From positions 68,673 to 132,672 of the forward strand of contig JALHRJ010000004.1 of NCBI GenBank assembly GCA_022841475.1: DNA of 64,000 bases. Reading direction: 5' to 3'. This document shows, one piece after another, positions 32,685 to 41,536 of this stretch; positions within the stretch are counted from its first letter, which is position 1; each line of letters opens with the position of its first letter. This DNA is from Cyclobacteriaceae bacterium (GTDB lineage Bacteria; Bacteroidota; Bacteroidia; Cytophagales; Cyclobacteriaceae). The notes below the pieces were generated by a model, which saw only the letters and a list, made by a program, of their open reading frames with translations, searched no databases and had not been told where the DNA came from. Both the position numbers and the translations under genes were made by a program.

Positions 32685-34226
32685 ATGCATAGAATTTTTT
32701 CAGTCCTTTTGATTCTTATTCTTTTTTCGTGTGGTCAGCAAACCGATACGGTTACAAAATGGCCTTACGGTGTCAACTATGAAATTTTTGTTCGGTCGTT
32801 TGCCGACAGCAATGGCGATGGAATCGGTGACCTCAATGGAATTACAGCTCAATTAGATTATTTGAAAGATCTGGGTGTTGGTGGAATCTGGTTGATGCCA
32901 ATCATGCCTTCCCCTACATACCATAAATATGATGTTACCGATTACAAGGCAATTGATCCTGAATATGGTACCGAGGCTGATTTCAAAAAACTGGTAACTG
33001 AAGCACACAAAAGAGATATCAAAATTCTTGTCGACTTGATATTAAATCACACAGGCTCTGATCATCCCTGGTTCAAAGAAGCAATCAAGGAAAAAAATAA
33101 TCCCTATCGTAATTACTATGTGTGGGCAAAGAAAGACTCCATTCGCCAGCAGATTTCAAAGAAGACTACCTCCCTTGATTCGGATAATATTACCCAATGG
33201 CACCCGGTAAGTGGGGATACCCTGTCAGAACATTATTATGGATTTTTCTGGGGTGGAATGCCCGATCTTAATTTTGATAATGCAAAAGTAAAAGAAGAAT
33301 TTGTTGCGATAGGAAAGTATTGGTTAGCCGATATGAACGTGGATGGATTTCGTTTGGATGCGGCCAAACATATCTATCCAACCGATCGGGCCGAAGACAA
33401 TCATGGTTTCTGGATCTGGTTCAGGGAAGAAATGCAAAAAATAAAACCTGAAGTTTATTTGGTGGGCGAAGTATGGTCGGGCGCTGAGGATGTAGCGCCC
33501 TATTTAAAAGGACTTCCTGCACTTTTTAATTTCGACCTCGGCTATTCAATTACCTCTGTTGTGCGGGCAGGTCAAGATACAATTGACCTGATCAATAAGT
33601 ATAAGGAGATTATTGATTTCTATTCTAAGAGCACAAGTGAATATATTGATGCTACCTTTTTGAAGAACCATGATCAAAATAGAATTTTAAGTGAGCTCGA
33701 TAATAACGTAAACAAAGCTCGTGTGGCTGCAGGGATTTTGTTAACCTTACCCGGCACGCCTTATATTTATTATGGTGAGGAAATTGGTATGCTGGGTGTA
33801 AAGCCGGATGAATATATCCGCGAACCCTTCTTGTGGGATCCGAATGATAAGAAACAAACATCGTGGGAAGTTCCAAAATACAGTACGCAGGAGACAGTAG
33901 TACCGCTAGCCCGTCAAAAAGAAGATCCTACTTCACTCTATAACTTTTATAAGAAATTTATTGCATATCGCAACTCAAGTTCTGTATTAACTTATGGAAG
34001 TGTCGAACATTCTCCTTTGAAAATTAATGAGTTGGTGAGTTTTATTAGAAAGCATGACAATGAGGAGGTATTTGTAATCAATAATGTTTCGGATGTGGAA
34101 GTAACTGTGAAGATGGAAGGTGCACTATCACGATTCATGGAAATTGATTTTATTTCTTTAGGGGAAGTAAAAAAGGCAGGAAGTGAATGGAGTATTCCAG
34201 CCTATGCAACGGTGATAGTTAAGTAA
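32685..34226 (+). CDS. GH13 alpha-glucosidase/amylase lipoprotein
   Basis: A 513-residue lipoprotein (LILILFSC lipobox). The GH13 core starts VNYEIFVRSFADSNGDGIGDL, as in oligo-1,6-glucosidase and related subfamilies. The catalytic set is complete: D225 in GFRLDAAKH, E262 in LVGEVWSG and the Asp in KNHDQNRI. Its most likely role is releasing glucose or maltose from oligosaccharides outside the cytoplasm. It starts 5 nt after the first GH13 gene and ends 22 nt before glgE. Confidence 0.88.
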   Translation: MHRIFSVLLILILFSCGQQTDTVTKWPYGVNYEIFVRSFADSNGDGIGDLNGITAQLDYLKDLGVGGIWLMPIMPSPTYHKYDVTDYKAIDPEYGTEADFKKLVTEAHKRDIKILVDLILNHTGSDHPWFKEAIKEKNNPYRNYYVWAKKDSIRQQISKKTTSLDSDNITQWHPVSGDTLSEHYYGFFWGGMPDLNFDNAKVKEEFVAIGKYWLADMNVDGFRLDAAKHIYPTDRAEDNHGFWIWFREEMQKIKPEVYLVGEVWSGAEDVAPYLKGLPALFNFDLGYSITSVVRAGQDTIDLINKYKEIIDFYSKSTSEYIDATFLKNHDQNRILSELDNNVNKARVAAGILLTLPGTPYIYYGEEIGMLGVKPDEYIREPFLWDPNDKKQTSWEVPKYSTQETVVPLARQKEDPTSLYNFYKKFIAYRNSSSVLTYGSVEHSPLKINELVSFIRKHDNEEVFVINNVSDVEVTVKMEGALSRFMEIDFISLGEVKKAGSEWSIPAYATVIVK

Positions 34227-34248
34227 TTCAGTAAATTATTTTTGAATA

Positions 34249-36195
34249 ATGATACAGCAAAAGACACGAGTAATAATTGAAAACGTGCAACCCCTGGTGG
34301 ACGGAGGATTGTATCCCGCTAAGCGTACGGTGGGTGAGCGCGTAGATGTTACTGCTTCTATATTTGGAGATGGCCACGATCACATTCGGGCTGAAGTATT
34401 GTATAAAAAAGAAGGCGCTAAAAACTGGGAACGTGTTGAGTTAGTTGCCACCTACAACGATGAATGGAAAGCCTCCTTTTATGTGCCCGAGCAGGGAACG
34501 TATCTCTATACCATTCAAGCATGGGTAGATCATTTTGACACGTGGTATGATGGCTTCAGGAAAAAGGCTGCCGCCAAACTGGATGTTAAGGTTGAGTTGA
34601 TGGAGGGGGCTATTCTGTTAAAGAAACTTGGTGAAACGAATCAGAAAGTGTTACCCTATGCACGAAAGTTGGAAGACACGGAACGCTATCAGGCCGCTAT
34701 TGATCTTGTGTTGAGTAAAGAATTTGCTGATGTTGTTCATGCCAATCCACTAAGGGAGAATGAAACAAAATTAGAACAGGAGATAAAAATCAAGGTTGAG
34801 CATACAAAAGCAAACTTTAGTGCCTGGTATGAATTTTTCCCACGTTCAGCTTCACTCGAATCTGGCAAACACGGAACTTTTCACGATTGTATCCGGCTGC
34901 TTCCACGCATTTCGGCTATGGGCTTTGATGTTTTGTATTTTCCGCCCATTCATCCTATCGGCAAGAATAATCGAAAGGGCAAGAATAATAGTGTTACTTC
35001 AAAATCGGGTGAACCAGGTTCTCCCTGGGCCATCGGGAGTGATGAAGGAGGACATAAGTCGATACTGCCAGCTCTCGGCACTATGGATGATTTTAAGAAA
35101 TTAATTACGGAAGCAAAAAAACTAGGCATTGATGTAGCCATGGACATTGCGTTTCAGTGTGCACCCGATCATCCTTATGTAACAGAGCATCCTGAATGGT
35201 TTAAGCAGCGGCCCGATGGTTCTATCCAATATGCAGAGAACCCACCAAAAAAATATCAGGATATCTATCCCTTTAATTTCGAAAGTGATAACTGGAAAGA
35301 GTTATGGGAAGAATTGAGGTCTGTTTTCTTTTTTTGGATTGAACAAGGAGTTGTTATTTTCCGCATCGACAATCCGCATACAAAGCCAATTCCATTCTGG
35401 CATTGGGTAATAGCCGAAGTGCAAAAGGAATATCCTGATGTTATATTTCTTTCCGAAGCCTTTACGCGCCCCAAGGTAATGGCCGCTCTGGCTAAGGTCG
35501 GGTTCACTCAGTCATACACCTATTTTACCTGGCGTGTTTCCAAGCAAGAATTGATTGACTATGTGAATGATCTTGTGTATGGCGCTTCCAGAAATTATTT
35601 CCGTCCAAATTTCTGGCCTAACACTCCGGATATCTTACCGTTTCATTTGCAAAATCAAGGCGAAAATAGTTTTATCCTTCGCTATGCATTGGCCGCTACA
35701 CTTTCTTCCAACTATGGTGTATATGGACCCTCGTATGATTTTTACGAGAATACCCCCATGGAAGGAAGGGAAGAATATTTCAATTCCGAAAAGTATGAGA
35801 TTCGGCATTACGATTGGAAACGAACCAATAGAATGACCGACATCATGAGTTTGTTGAATAAAATTCGCAAAGAAAATGAAGCCTTACATTCTACCTGGAA
35901 TGTGCAGTTTTGTCCGATTGAAAACACCCATATTATTGCCTATCTGAAAGCAACTGACGATCTCTCTAACATTATATTGGTGGTAGCTAATTTGGATTCG
36001 AACAGTGGACAAAGTGGATATATCCAACTACCCAAAGACAGACTAAAATTAACGGACAAGATTAACATAAAACTACATGATCTGATTACAGACGAGCATT
36101 TTACATGGACACAAGAATGGAATTTTGTCGATCTTAACCCTTTTAAAATGCCTTTTCATTTATTTAAGTTGGAAATTCACGAGTCAAACATGTAA
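34249..36195 (+). CDS. glgE: Alpha-1,4-glucan:maltose-1-phosphate maltosyltransferase
   Basis: A 648-residue GH13 enzyme that transfers maltose from maltose 1-phosphate to the non-reducing end of alpha-1,4-glucan. GlgE landmarks are RVIIENVQPLVDGGLYPAKR, HGTFHDCIRLLPRISAMGFD, FPPIHPIGKNNRKGKNN, DIAFQCAPDHPYV, the nucleophile D374 in FRIDNPHTKP and the acid/base E403 in LSEAFTRP. All key residues are present. It lies directly upstream of the TreS-maltokinase fusion (2 nt gap) and GlgB, the classic GlgE pathway arrangement known from actinobacteria. No signal peptide; cytoplasmic. Confidence 0.95.
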   Translation: MIQQKTRVIIENVQPLVDGGLYPAKRTVGERVDVTASIFGDGHDHIRAEVLYKKEGAKNWERVELVATYNDEWKASFYVPEQGTYLYTIQAWVDHFDTWYDGFRKKAAAKLDVKVELMEGAILLKKLGETNQKVLPYARKLEDTERYQAAIDLVLSKEFADVVHANPLRENETKLEQEIKIKVEHTKANFSAWYEFFPRSASLESGKHGTFHDCIRLLPRISAMGFDVLYFPPIHPIGKNNRKGKNNSVTSKSGEPGSPWAIGSDEGGHKSILPALGTMDDFKKLITEAKKLGIDVAMDIAFQCAPDHPYVTEHPEWFKQRPDGSIQYAENPPKKYQDIYPFNFESDNWKELWEELRSVFFFWIEQGVVIFRIDNPHTKPIPFWHWVIAEVQKEYPDVIFLSEAFTRPKVMAALAKVGFTQSYTYFTWRVSKQELIDYVNDLVYGASRNYFRPNFWPNTPDILPFHLQNQGENSFILRYALAATLSSNYGVYGPSYDFYENTPMEGREEYFNSEKYEIRHYDWKRTNRMTDIMSLLNKIRKENEALHSTWNVQFCPIENTHIIAYLKATDDLSNIILVVANLDSNSGQSGYIQLPKDRLKLTDKINIKLHDLITDEHFTWTQEWNFVDLNPFKMPFHLFKLEIHESNM

Positions 36196-36197
36196 CC

Positions 36198-39100
36198 ATG
36201 GCCCCATCTTCGAAAAATACTGAACCTCTTTGGTTTAAAGACGCGATAATCTATGAGGTAAGTGTTCGTGCCTTTTACGATAGCAATGGTGATGGCATTG
36301 GTGACTTTCAAGGGCTGATTCAGAAACTCGATTACCTGGAAGATCTTGGGATCAACACGATTTGGTTACTGCCCTTTTTTCCATCACCTCTAAAGGACGA
36401 TGGGTTTGATGTAACAGAGTATTGCGATATTCACCCTGATTACGGAACACTAGCTGACTTTAAACTCTTTCTGAAAGAAGCGCACCGCAGAAGTATTCGG
36501 GTGATTACTGAACTCATTCTCAATCACACATCAGATCAACACCCTTGGTTTCAGAAATCACGAAAAGCCAGACCCGGTTCTCGCTATAAGGATTATTTTG
36601 TATGGAGTGACACGCCAGAGAAATACAAAGAGGCACGGGTGATGTTTAGCGATGATGAGTCATCGAACTGGTCGTGGGACAACGAAGCGAAGGCGTATTT
36701 CTGGCATCGCTTTTATCGACACCAGCCTGAATTAAACTTCGATAACTCAGAAGTTCAATTGGAGATGATAAAAGTGGTTGACTTCTGGCTTAAGATGGGT
36801 GTCGATGGATTCAGATTACCTTCTGTTCCGTTTTTGTTTGAAGAGGAGGGAACGAACTGCGAAAATCTTCCGCAGACTCATGCATTCTTAAAGCGACTTA
36901 GAAGTCACATTGATAAACATTACGATGAAAGAATTCTGATTGCAGAGGCAAATCTTTGGCCGGAGGATGCAGCGCAATACTTTGGCGAAGGGCAGGAGTG
37001 TCACATGAATTTCCATTATCCACTGATGCCTCGGTTGTATCTTGGGTTACGAACAGAAGATGCTTATCCTATCATTGATATTCTGGAGCAAACACCATCC
37101 ACACCACCCAATAGTCAATGGGCGCTGTTTTTACGAAACCATGACGAGATAGGTTTGGAAATGGTGACTGAAGAAGAGAAAGATTATCTCTTTAAAGCGT
37201 ATGCAACAGATCCCAACACAAAACACAATCTCGGAATTCGCAGAAGACTGGCACCACTATTAAATAACGACAGACGGAAAATAGAATTATTATATACTAT
37301 TTTATTCTCACTGCCCGGCACGCCAGTTTTATATTATGGCGATGAAATAGGGATGGGTGATAATATTTATCTGGGCGATCGCTATGGTGTTCGCACACCC
37401 ATGCAATGGAATATGAACATCAATGCCGGGTTCTCAGTGGCGAATCCACAAAAGCTATATCTACCGGTGATCAGTGATCCGGTATATCGCTATGAATCTG
37501 TCAATGTAGCCACGCAGGAAGAAAATCCATCTTCGCTTATGTGGTGGATTAAAAATGTGCTGGCCATGCGTAAGCGGTTAAATCTTTTTGGTCGTGGTGA
37601 TATAAAATTTATAGATAGCTCGAACTCGAAGGTATTAAGTTTTGCTCGCGGCTATGAAAAGCAAAGCATTATCGTGGTGGCCAATCTTTCTCAGTTCTCG
37701 CAATCAACTACACTTGACTTGAAAGCCTTCCGGGATTGCGACATTACCGAAGTTTTCAGTCAGAATCGCTTTATGAGTGTGGGCGAAGGAGACTATACAA
37801 TTACTATTGGGCCGTATGGCTATTTCTGGTTTCAGGCCGATGCCTCTGAGAAAAAAGATCACACAGGAAACACCAACGAACTGTTCCTATATAAAACCGA
37901 TCTCTCGTGGGAACGTTTCTTCTCTAACTACAATGAAGTAAGAGTGCTGGAGCGAAAAATTCTTCAACCCTTTATGAAGAAGTGCCGGTGGTTTGGCGGT
38001 AAGGCCCGCGCCATCAGTAAGATGAGTGTTCATAAGATAATTCCTCTTAAAGTGGAAGGGGAGACTCATTACCTCACCATCATTGAAGTGCATTACGTGC
38101 AGCGTTTACCTGAATTGTATTTTTTACCGATGTGTTTTGTTCCTTCTGATAGTATTTTTGATAAGGTAGAGTATACAGCACAAAGTGTAATCAGTCGAGC
38201 TGAAATTCAAGGGAAAGTTGGATTTATACTGGACAGTAGTTTTCATAGAGGCTTTCGCGATTTTTTATTTACCAGCATGGACCGTAAAGTTCGTGTTAAG
38301 GATGATGAAGGCACACTGGAATTTAATAGCAGTGTATTCACTAAACTCAATGCAGATACTGTCGAGTCAAAAATTTTGAAAGCTGACCAAAGCAATACAG
38401 CGATTATTTATAATGATCAATATTTCTTTAAGTTCTATCGTAAGATTGAACAAGAGATCAATCCCGATCTTGAAATCGTTCGTTTTCTTTCGGAGAATAC
38501 TTCGTTTCGCAATGCGCCAAAGTATGCTGGCAGTGTGGAATATCGCGATAACGATGGAAAGACAACTGTATTCGGACTTTTACAAGAGAAGGTAGAGAAC
38601 CAAGGTGACGCCTGGGTGATGACGATTGACTCTGTGGGTCGGTTTTATGAACGGGTAATGGCTAAAGCCAAAAAGGAAAAAATGCCTACCCTGATTAACA
38701 GAGCTGCCATCAAATTTGAAGATGCGCCAGAGTTGATTCAGGAATTTATTGGCCGTGGTTTTTACGAACGCGTAGTCCGGTTAGGTCAACGCACTGCCGA
38801 AATGCATATGGCATTGGCATCCGATAAGACGAATCCTGCTTTTGTACCTGAGTATTTTAATGGAAACTATCAGCGCTCCTTGTACTCTGCACTTCGTAAA
38901 CTAACCCGCGATAGATTTAGGTTGCTAGAGCAATCTATGAGTAAGTTGAATGATGAAACCCAGGCACTAGCGAAAAGGGTTCTGGCCATGGAGGATCAGG
39001 TGTTGGAATGTTTTAGTGAAATTTATCAACACAAAATAACGGCCATTAAAACCCGCATACACGGTGATTATCATTTAGGCCAGGTATTATTTACCGGAAA

Positions 39101-39530
39101 GGATTTTGTGATCATTGATTTTGAAGGTGAACCTGGTTTTAGCTTCAGCGAACGAAGGCTTAAAAAGAACCCGATGAAAGATGTGGCGGGTATGATGCGT
39201 TCATTTCATTATGCAGCCTTTGGTAAAATTCTATTGAACGAAAACTATCGTGAAAAGGACATTGAGTTTTTAGTTCAATGGGCTGAGCAATGGCAGCACT
39301 ATGTAAGTAGATTTTATCTGGATGCTTACCTGGAGCGTTTAGGCCTGGATAATAAACTCTCGGAACAAGACGAGATATTAATTCGCACCTATCTGATCGA
39401 GAAAGCAATTTATGAATTGGGATATGAGTTAAATGGAAGGCCTGATTGGGTAAACATTCCTTTACGGGGCATTGAATACCTGATGAATCGATATCATCAG
39501 GCCAAGGAGGATCGAAAAAAGAAAAACTAA
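36198..39530 (+). CDS. treS: TreS-maltokinase fusion, TreS domain lacking its nucleophile
   Basis: A 1110-residue fusion. Residues 1-~550 are trehalose synthase-like (GH13), ending in the beta domain. GTNCENLPQTH, E250 in IAEANLWP, D316 in FLRNHDE and NVGIRRRLAPLL-like NLGIRRRLAPLL follow the family closely. But the nucleophile position reads GFRLPSVPFLF: Pro208 (codon CCT, 36819-36821) replaces the Asp of GFRLDAVP. Residues ~570-1110 are maltokinase (Pep2/Mak-type): CRWFGGKARAI near 594, HGDYHLGQ at 955 with the catalytic Asp957, and IDFEGEP after it. The kinase half looks active and would make maltose 1-phosphate for GlgE. Trehalose-maltose interconversion is probably lost (inference). Confidence 0.93.
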   Translation: MAPSSKNTEPLWFKDAIIYEVSVRAFYDSNGDGIGDFQGLIQKLDYLEDLGINTIWLLPFFPSPLKDDGFDVTEYCDIHPDYGTLADFKLFLKEAHRRSIRVITELILNHTSDQHPWFQKSRKARPGSRYKDYFVWSDTPEKYKEARVMFSDDESSNWSWDNEAKAYFWHRFYRHQPELNFDNSEVQLEMIKVVDFWLKMGVDGFRLPSVPFLFEEEGTNCENLPQTHAFLKRLRSHIDKHYDERILIAEANLWPEDAAQYFGEGQECHMNFHYPLMPRLYLGLRTEDAYPIIDILEQTPSTPPNSQWALFLRNHDEIGLEMVTEEEKDYLFKAYATDPNTKHNLGIRRRLAPLLNNDRRKIELLYTILFSLPGTPVLYYGDEIGMGDNIYLGDRYGVRTPMQWNMNINAGFSVANPQKLYLPVISDPVYRYESVNVATQEENPSSLMWWIKNVLAMRKRLNLFGRGDIKFIDSSNSKVLSFARGYEKQSIIVVANLSQFSQSTTLDLKAFRDCDITEVFSQNRFMSVGEGDYTITIGPYGYFWFQADASEKKDHTGNTNELFLYKTDLSWERFFSNYNEVRVLERKILQPFMKKCRWFGGKARAISKMSVHKIIPLKVEGETHYLTIIEVHYVQRLPELYFLPMCFVPSDSIFDKVEYTAQSVISRAEIQGKVGFILDSSFHRGFRDFLFTSMDRKVRVKDDEGTLEFNSSVFTKLNADTVESKILKADQSNTAIIYNDQYFFKFYRKIEQEINPDLEIVRFLSENTSFRNAPKYAGSVEYRDNDGKTTVFGLLQEKVENQGDAWVMTIDSVGRFYERVMAKAKKEKMPTLINRAAIKFEDAPELIQEFIGRGFYERVVRLGQRTAEMHMALASDKTNPAFVPEYFNGNYQRSLYSALRKLTRDRFRLLEQSMSKLNDETQALAKRVLAMEDQVLECFSEIYQHKITAIKTRIHGDYHLGQVLFTGKDFVIIDFEGEPGFSFSERRLKKNPMKDVAGMMRSFHYAAFGKILLNENYREKDIEFLVQWAEQWQHYVSRFYLDAYLERLGLDNKLSEQDEILIRTYLIEKAIYELGYELNGRPDWVNIPLRGIEYLMNRYHQAKEDRKKKN

Positions 39531-39534
39531 AACT

Positions 39535-41499
39535 ATGAGCAAGAAAACGGTTTCAAAAAGTAAATCTGAAGAGCCTGATAGCTTTAGCCTTTTATCAGAC
39601 TTCGACATTCATTTATTCAGAAGTGGTAAACACTTTAAACTTTATGAAAAATTAGGAGCACACCTGGCTACATTTAAAAAACAAGCGGGAACTTATTTTG
39701 CTGTCTGGGCTCCGAATGCTCGTGCGGTATCTGTGATTGGTAATTTCAATAGCTGGAATAGCAATGATCATAAACTTTCTCCTCGTTGGGATGAGTCTGG
39801 CATCTGGGAAGGATTTTTTCCTGGCATTGGAAAAGGTGAAGTATACAAGTATGCGATCCACTCTAACACAGGCGAGTATCTTGAAAAAGCAGATCCATTT
39901 GCATTCTATGCCGAGATTGCTCCGAAGACAGCCTCTATCGTGTGGGATCATGATTATACCTGGAAAGATAAACCATGGCTTAACGAGCGTAAGAAACTAG
40001 CCGGAAAAACACAGCCATATTCAGTTTATGAAGTGCATGCCGGAAGTTGGAAACGGAAACCTGAAGATGGCAACCGATCCCTCAGCTATAAAGAGCTTGC
40101 TGACGAATTGGTGACCTATGTAAAAGAAAGCGGGTTTACCCATGTGGAGTTTCTTCCAATCATGGAACATCCTTTCTTTGGGTCGTGGGGTTATCAGCTT
40201 ACTGGATACTTTGCACCCACCAGCCGATTTGGCACTCCTCAGGAATTTATGGAACTGGTTGACGCCTTTCATGATGCCGAGATCGGAGTCATCCTGGATT
40301 GGGTTCCTTCACATTTTCCAGGCGATGCACATGGCCTTTATAAGTTTGATGGAACGCATTTGTATGAACATGCCGATCCCCGCAAGGGTTTTCATCCGGA
40401 TTGGAGCAGTTACATTTATAATTATGGTCGGGAGGAAGTTCGATCTTTCCTGATAAGCAACGCACTCTTTTGGCTGGAACTTTTTCATATTGATGGTCTG
40501 CGGGTGGATGCTGTTGCTTCTATGCTGTACCTCGATTATTCTCGTAAAGCAGGGGAGTGGATTCCAAACGAATACGGTGGTAATGAAAATATTGAGGCGA
40601 TTAATTTCTTAAAAGAATTTAATGAAGTTGTTTACGGCACGTATCCAGATGTAATCACCATTGCCGAAGAATCAACAGCCTGGCCGGGTGTCTCAAAGCC
40701 AACCTACCTGGGGGGCTTGGGTTTTGGCCAGAAGTGGATGATGGGTTGGATGCACGATACGCTCCATTACTTTAAGTTGGATCCTATTCATCGCAAATAT
40801 CATCAGGACGAAATTACCTTCAGCGTTATTTATGCCTTTACAGAAAATTTCATGTTGCCGCTGTCGCATGATGAAGTAGTGCATGGTAAAGGTTCGTTGA
40901 TGGGCCGGATGCCGGGCGATGAATGGAGACGGTTTGCTAATCTTCGATTGATGTATGCGTACATGTTTACGCATCCGGGCACAAAGTTATTATTTATGGG
41001 TGGAGAGTTCGGTCAAAGTGCCGAGTGGAATCACGACCGGAGTCTTGATTGGCATTTACTAGATCAGGGATATCATAGAGGGGTGCTTACCTTAATCAAG
41101 GATCTGAATGCATTTTATAAGACTGAGCCAGCGTGTTATCAGTATCAATTTGAAAATCGTGGCTTTGAATGGGTTGACTATTCAGACCGTGAAAATAGTG
41201 TGATGATTTTTATGCGCAAGGGAGAAAACAAAGAAGACTTATTTATAGTGATCTGTAATTTCACTCCGGAAGCACGTCAATTATACCGGGTAGGGGTTCC
41301 TTCGCGCGGCACCTGGCATGAGGTGTTTAATTCAGATGATTTAAAGTATGGTGGAAGTGGTGTGTTAAATCGGGGAAACCTATTGACAAGCCCTGTTAAG
41401 TTTCATGGCAAGGATTATTCGATTTCGATTACGTTGCCACCCTCGGCTGTATCCGTATTAAAGCTTAAAGAAGAAAAAACAGAGTTTGATCTGGAGTAA
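39535..41499 (+). CDS. glgB: 1,4-alpha-glucan branching enzyme
   Basis: A 654-residue GH13 enzyme with an N-terminal CBM48 domain (TYFAVWAPNARAVSVIGNFNSWN near residue 55). The catalytic set is D325 in GLRVDAVASM, E378 in IAEESTAWPG and the Asp of LSHDEVVHGKGSL, all intact. It introduces alpha-1,6 branches into the glucan made by GlgE. It starts 4 nt after the fusion gene. Its first ~25 residues are Ser/Lys-rich and poorly conserved. Confidence 0.96.
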   Translation: MSKKTVSKSKSEEPDSFSLLSDFDIHLFRSGKHFKLYEKLGAHLATFKKQAGTYFAVWAPNARAVSVIGNFNSWNSNDHKLSPRWDESGIWEGFFPGIGKGEVYKYAIHSNTGEYLEKADPFAFYAEIAPKTASIVWDHDYTWKDKPWLNERKKLAGKTQPYSVYEVHAGSWKRKPEDGNRSLSYKELADELVTYVKESGFTHVEFLPIMEHPFFGSWGYQLTGYFAPTSRFGTPQEFMELVDAFHDAEIGVILDWVPSHFPGDAHGLYKFDGTHLYEHADPRKGFHPDWSSYIYNYGREEVRSFLISNALFWLELFHIDGLRVDAVASMLYLDYSRKAGEWIPNEYGGNENIEAINFLKEFNEVVYGTYPDVITIAEESTAWPGVSKPTYLGGLGFGQKWMMGWMHDTLHYFKLDPIHRKYHQDEITFSVIYAFTENFMLPLSHDEVVHGKGSLMGRMPGDEWRRFANLRLMYAYMFTHPGTKLLFMGGEFGQSAEWNHDRSLDWHLLDQGYHRGVLTLIKDLNAFYKTEPACYQYQFENRGFEWVDYSDRENSVMIFMRKGENKEDLFIVICNFTPEARQLYRVGVPSRGTWHEVFNSDDLKYGGSGVLNRGNLLTSPVKFHGKDYSISITLPPSAVSVLKLKEEKTEFDLE

Positions 41500-41536
41500 A
41501 GCCTTTATACATAATTAAAATTTTATCTGTCTGTAG

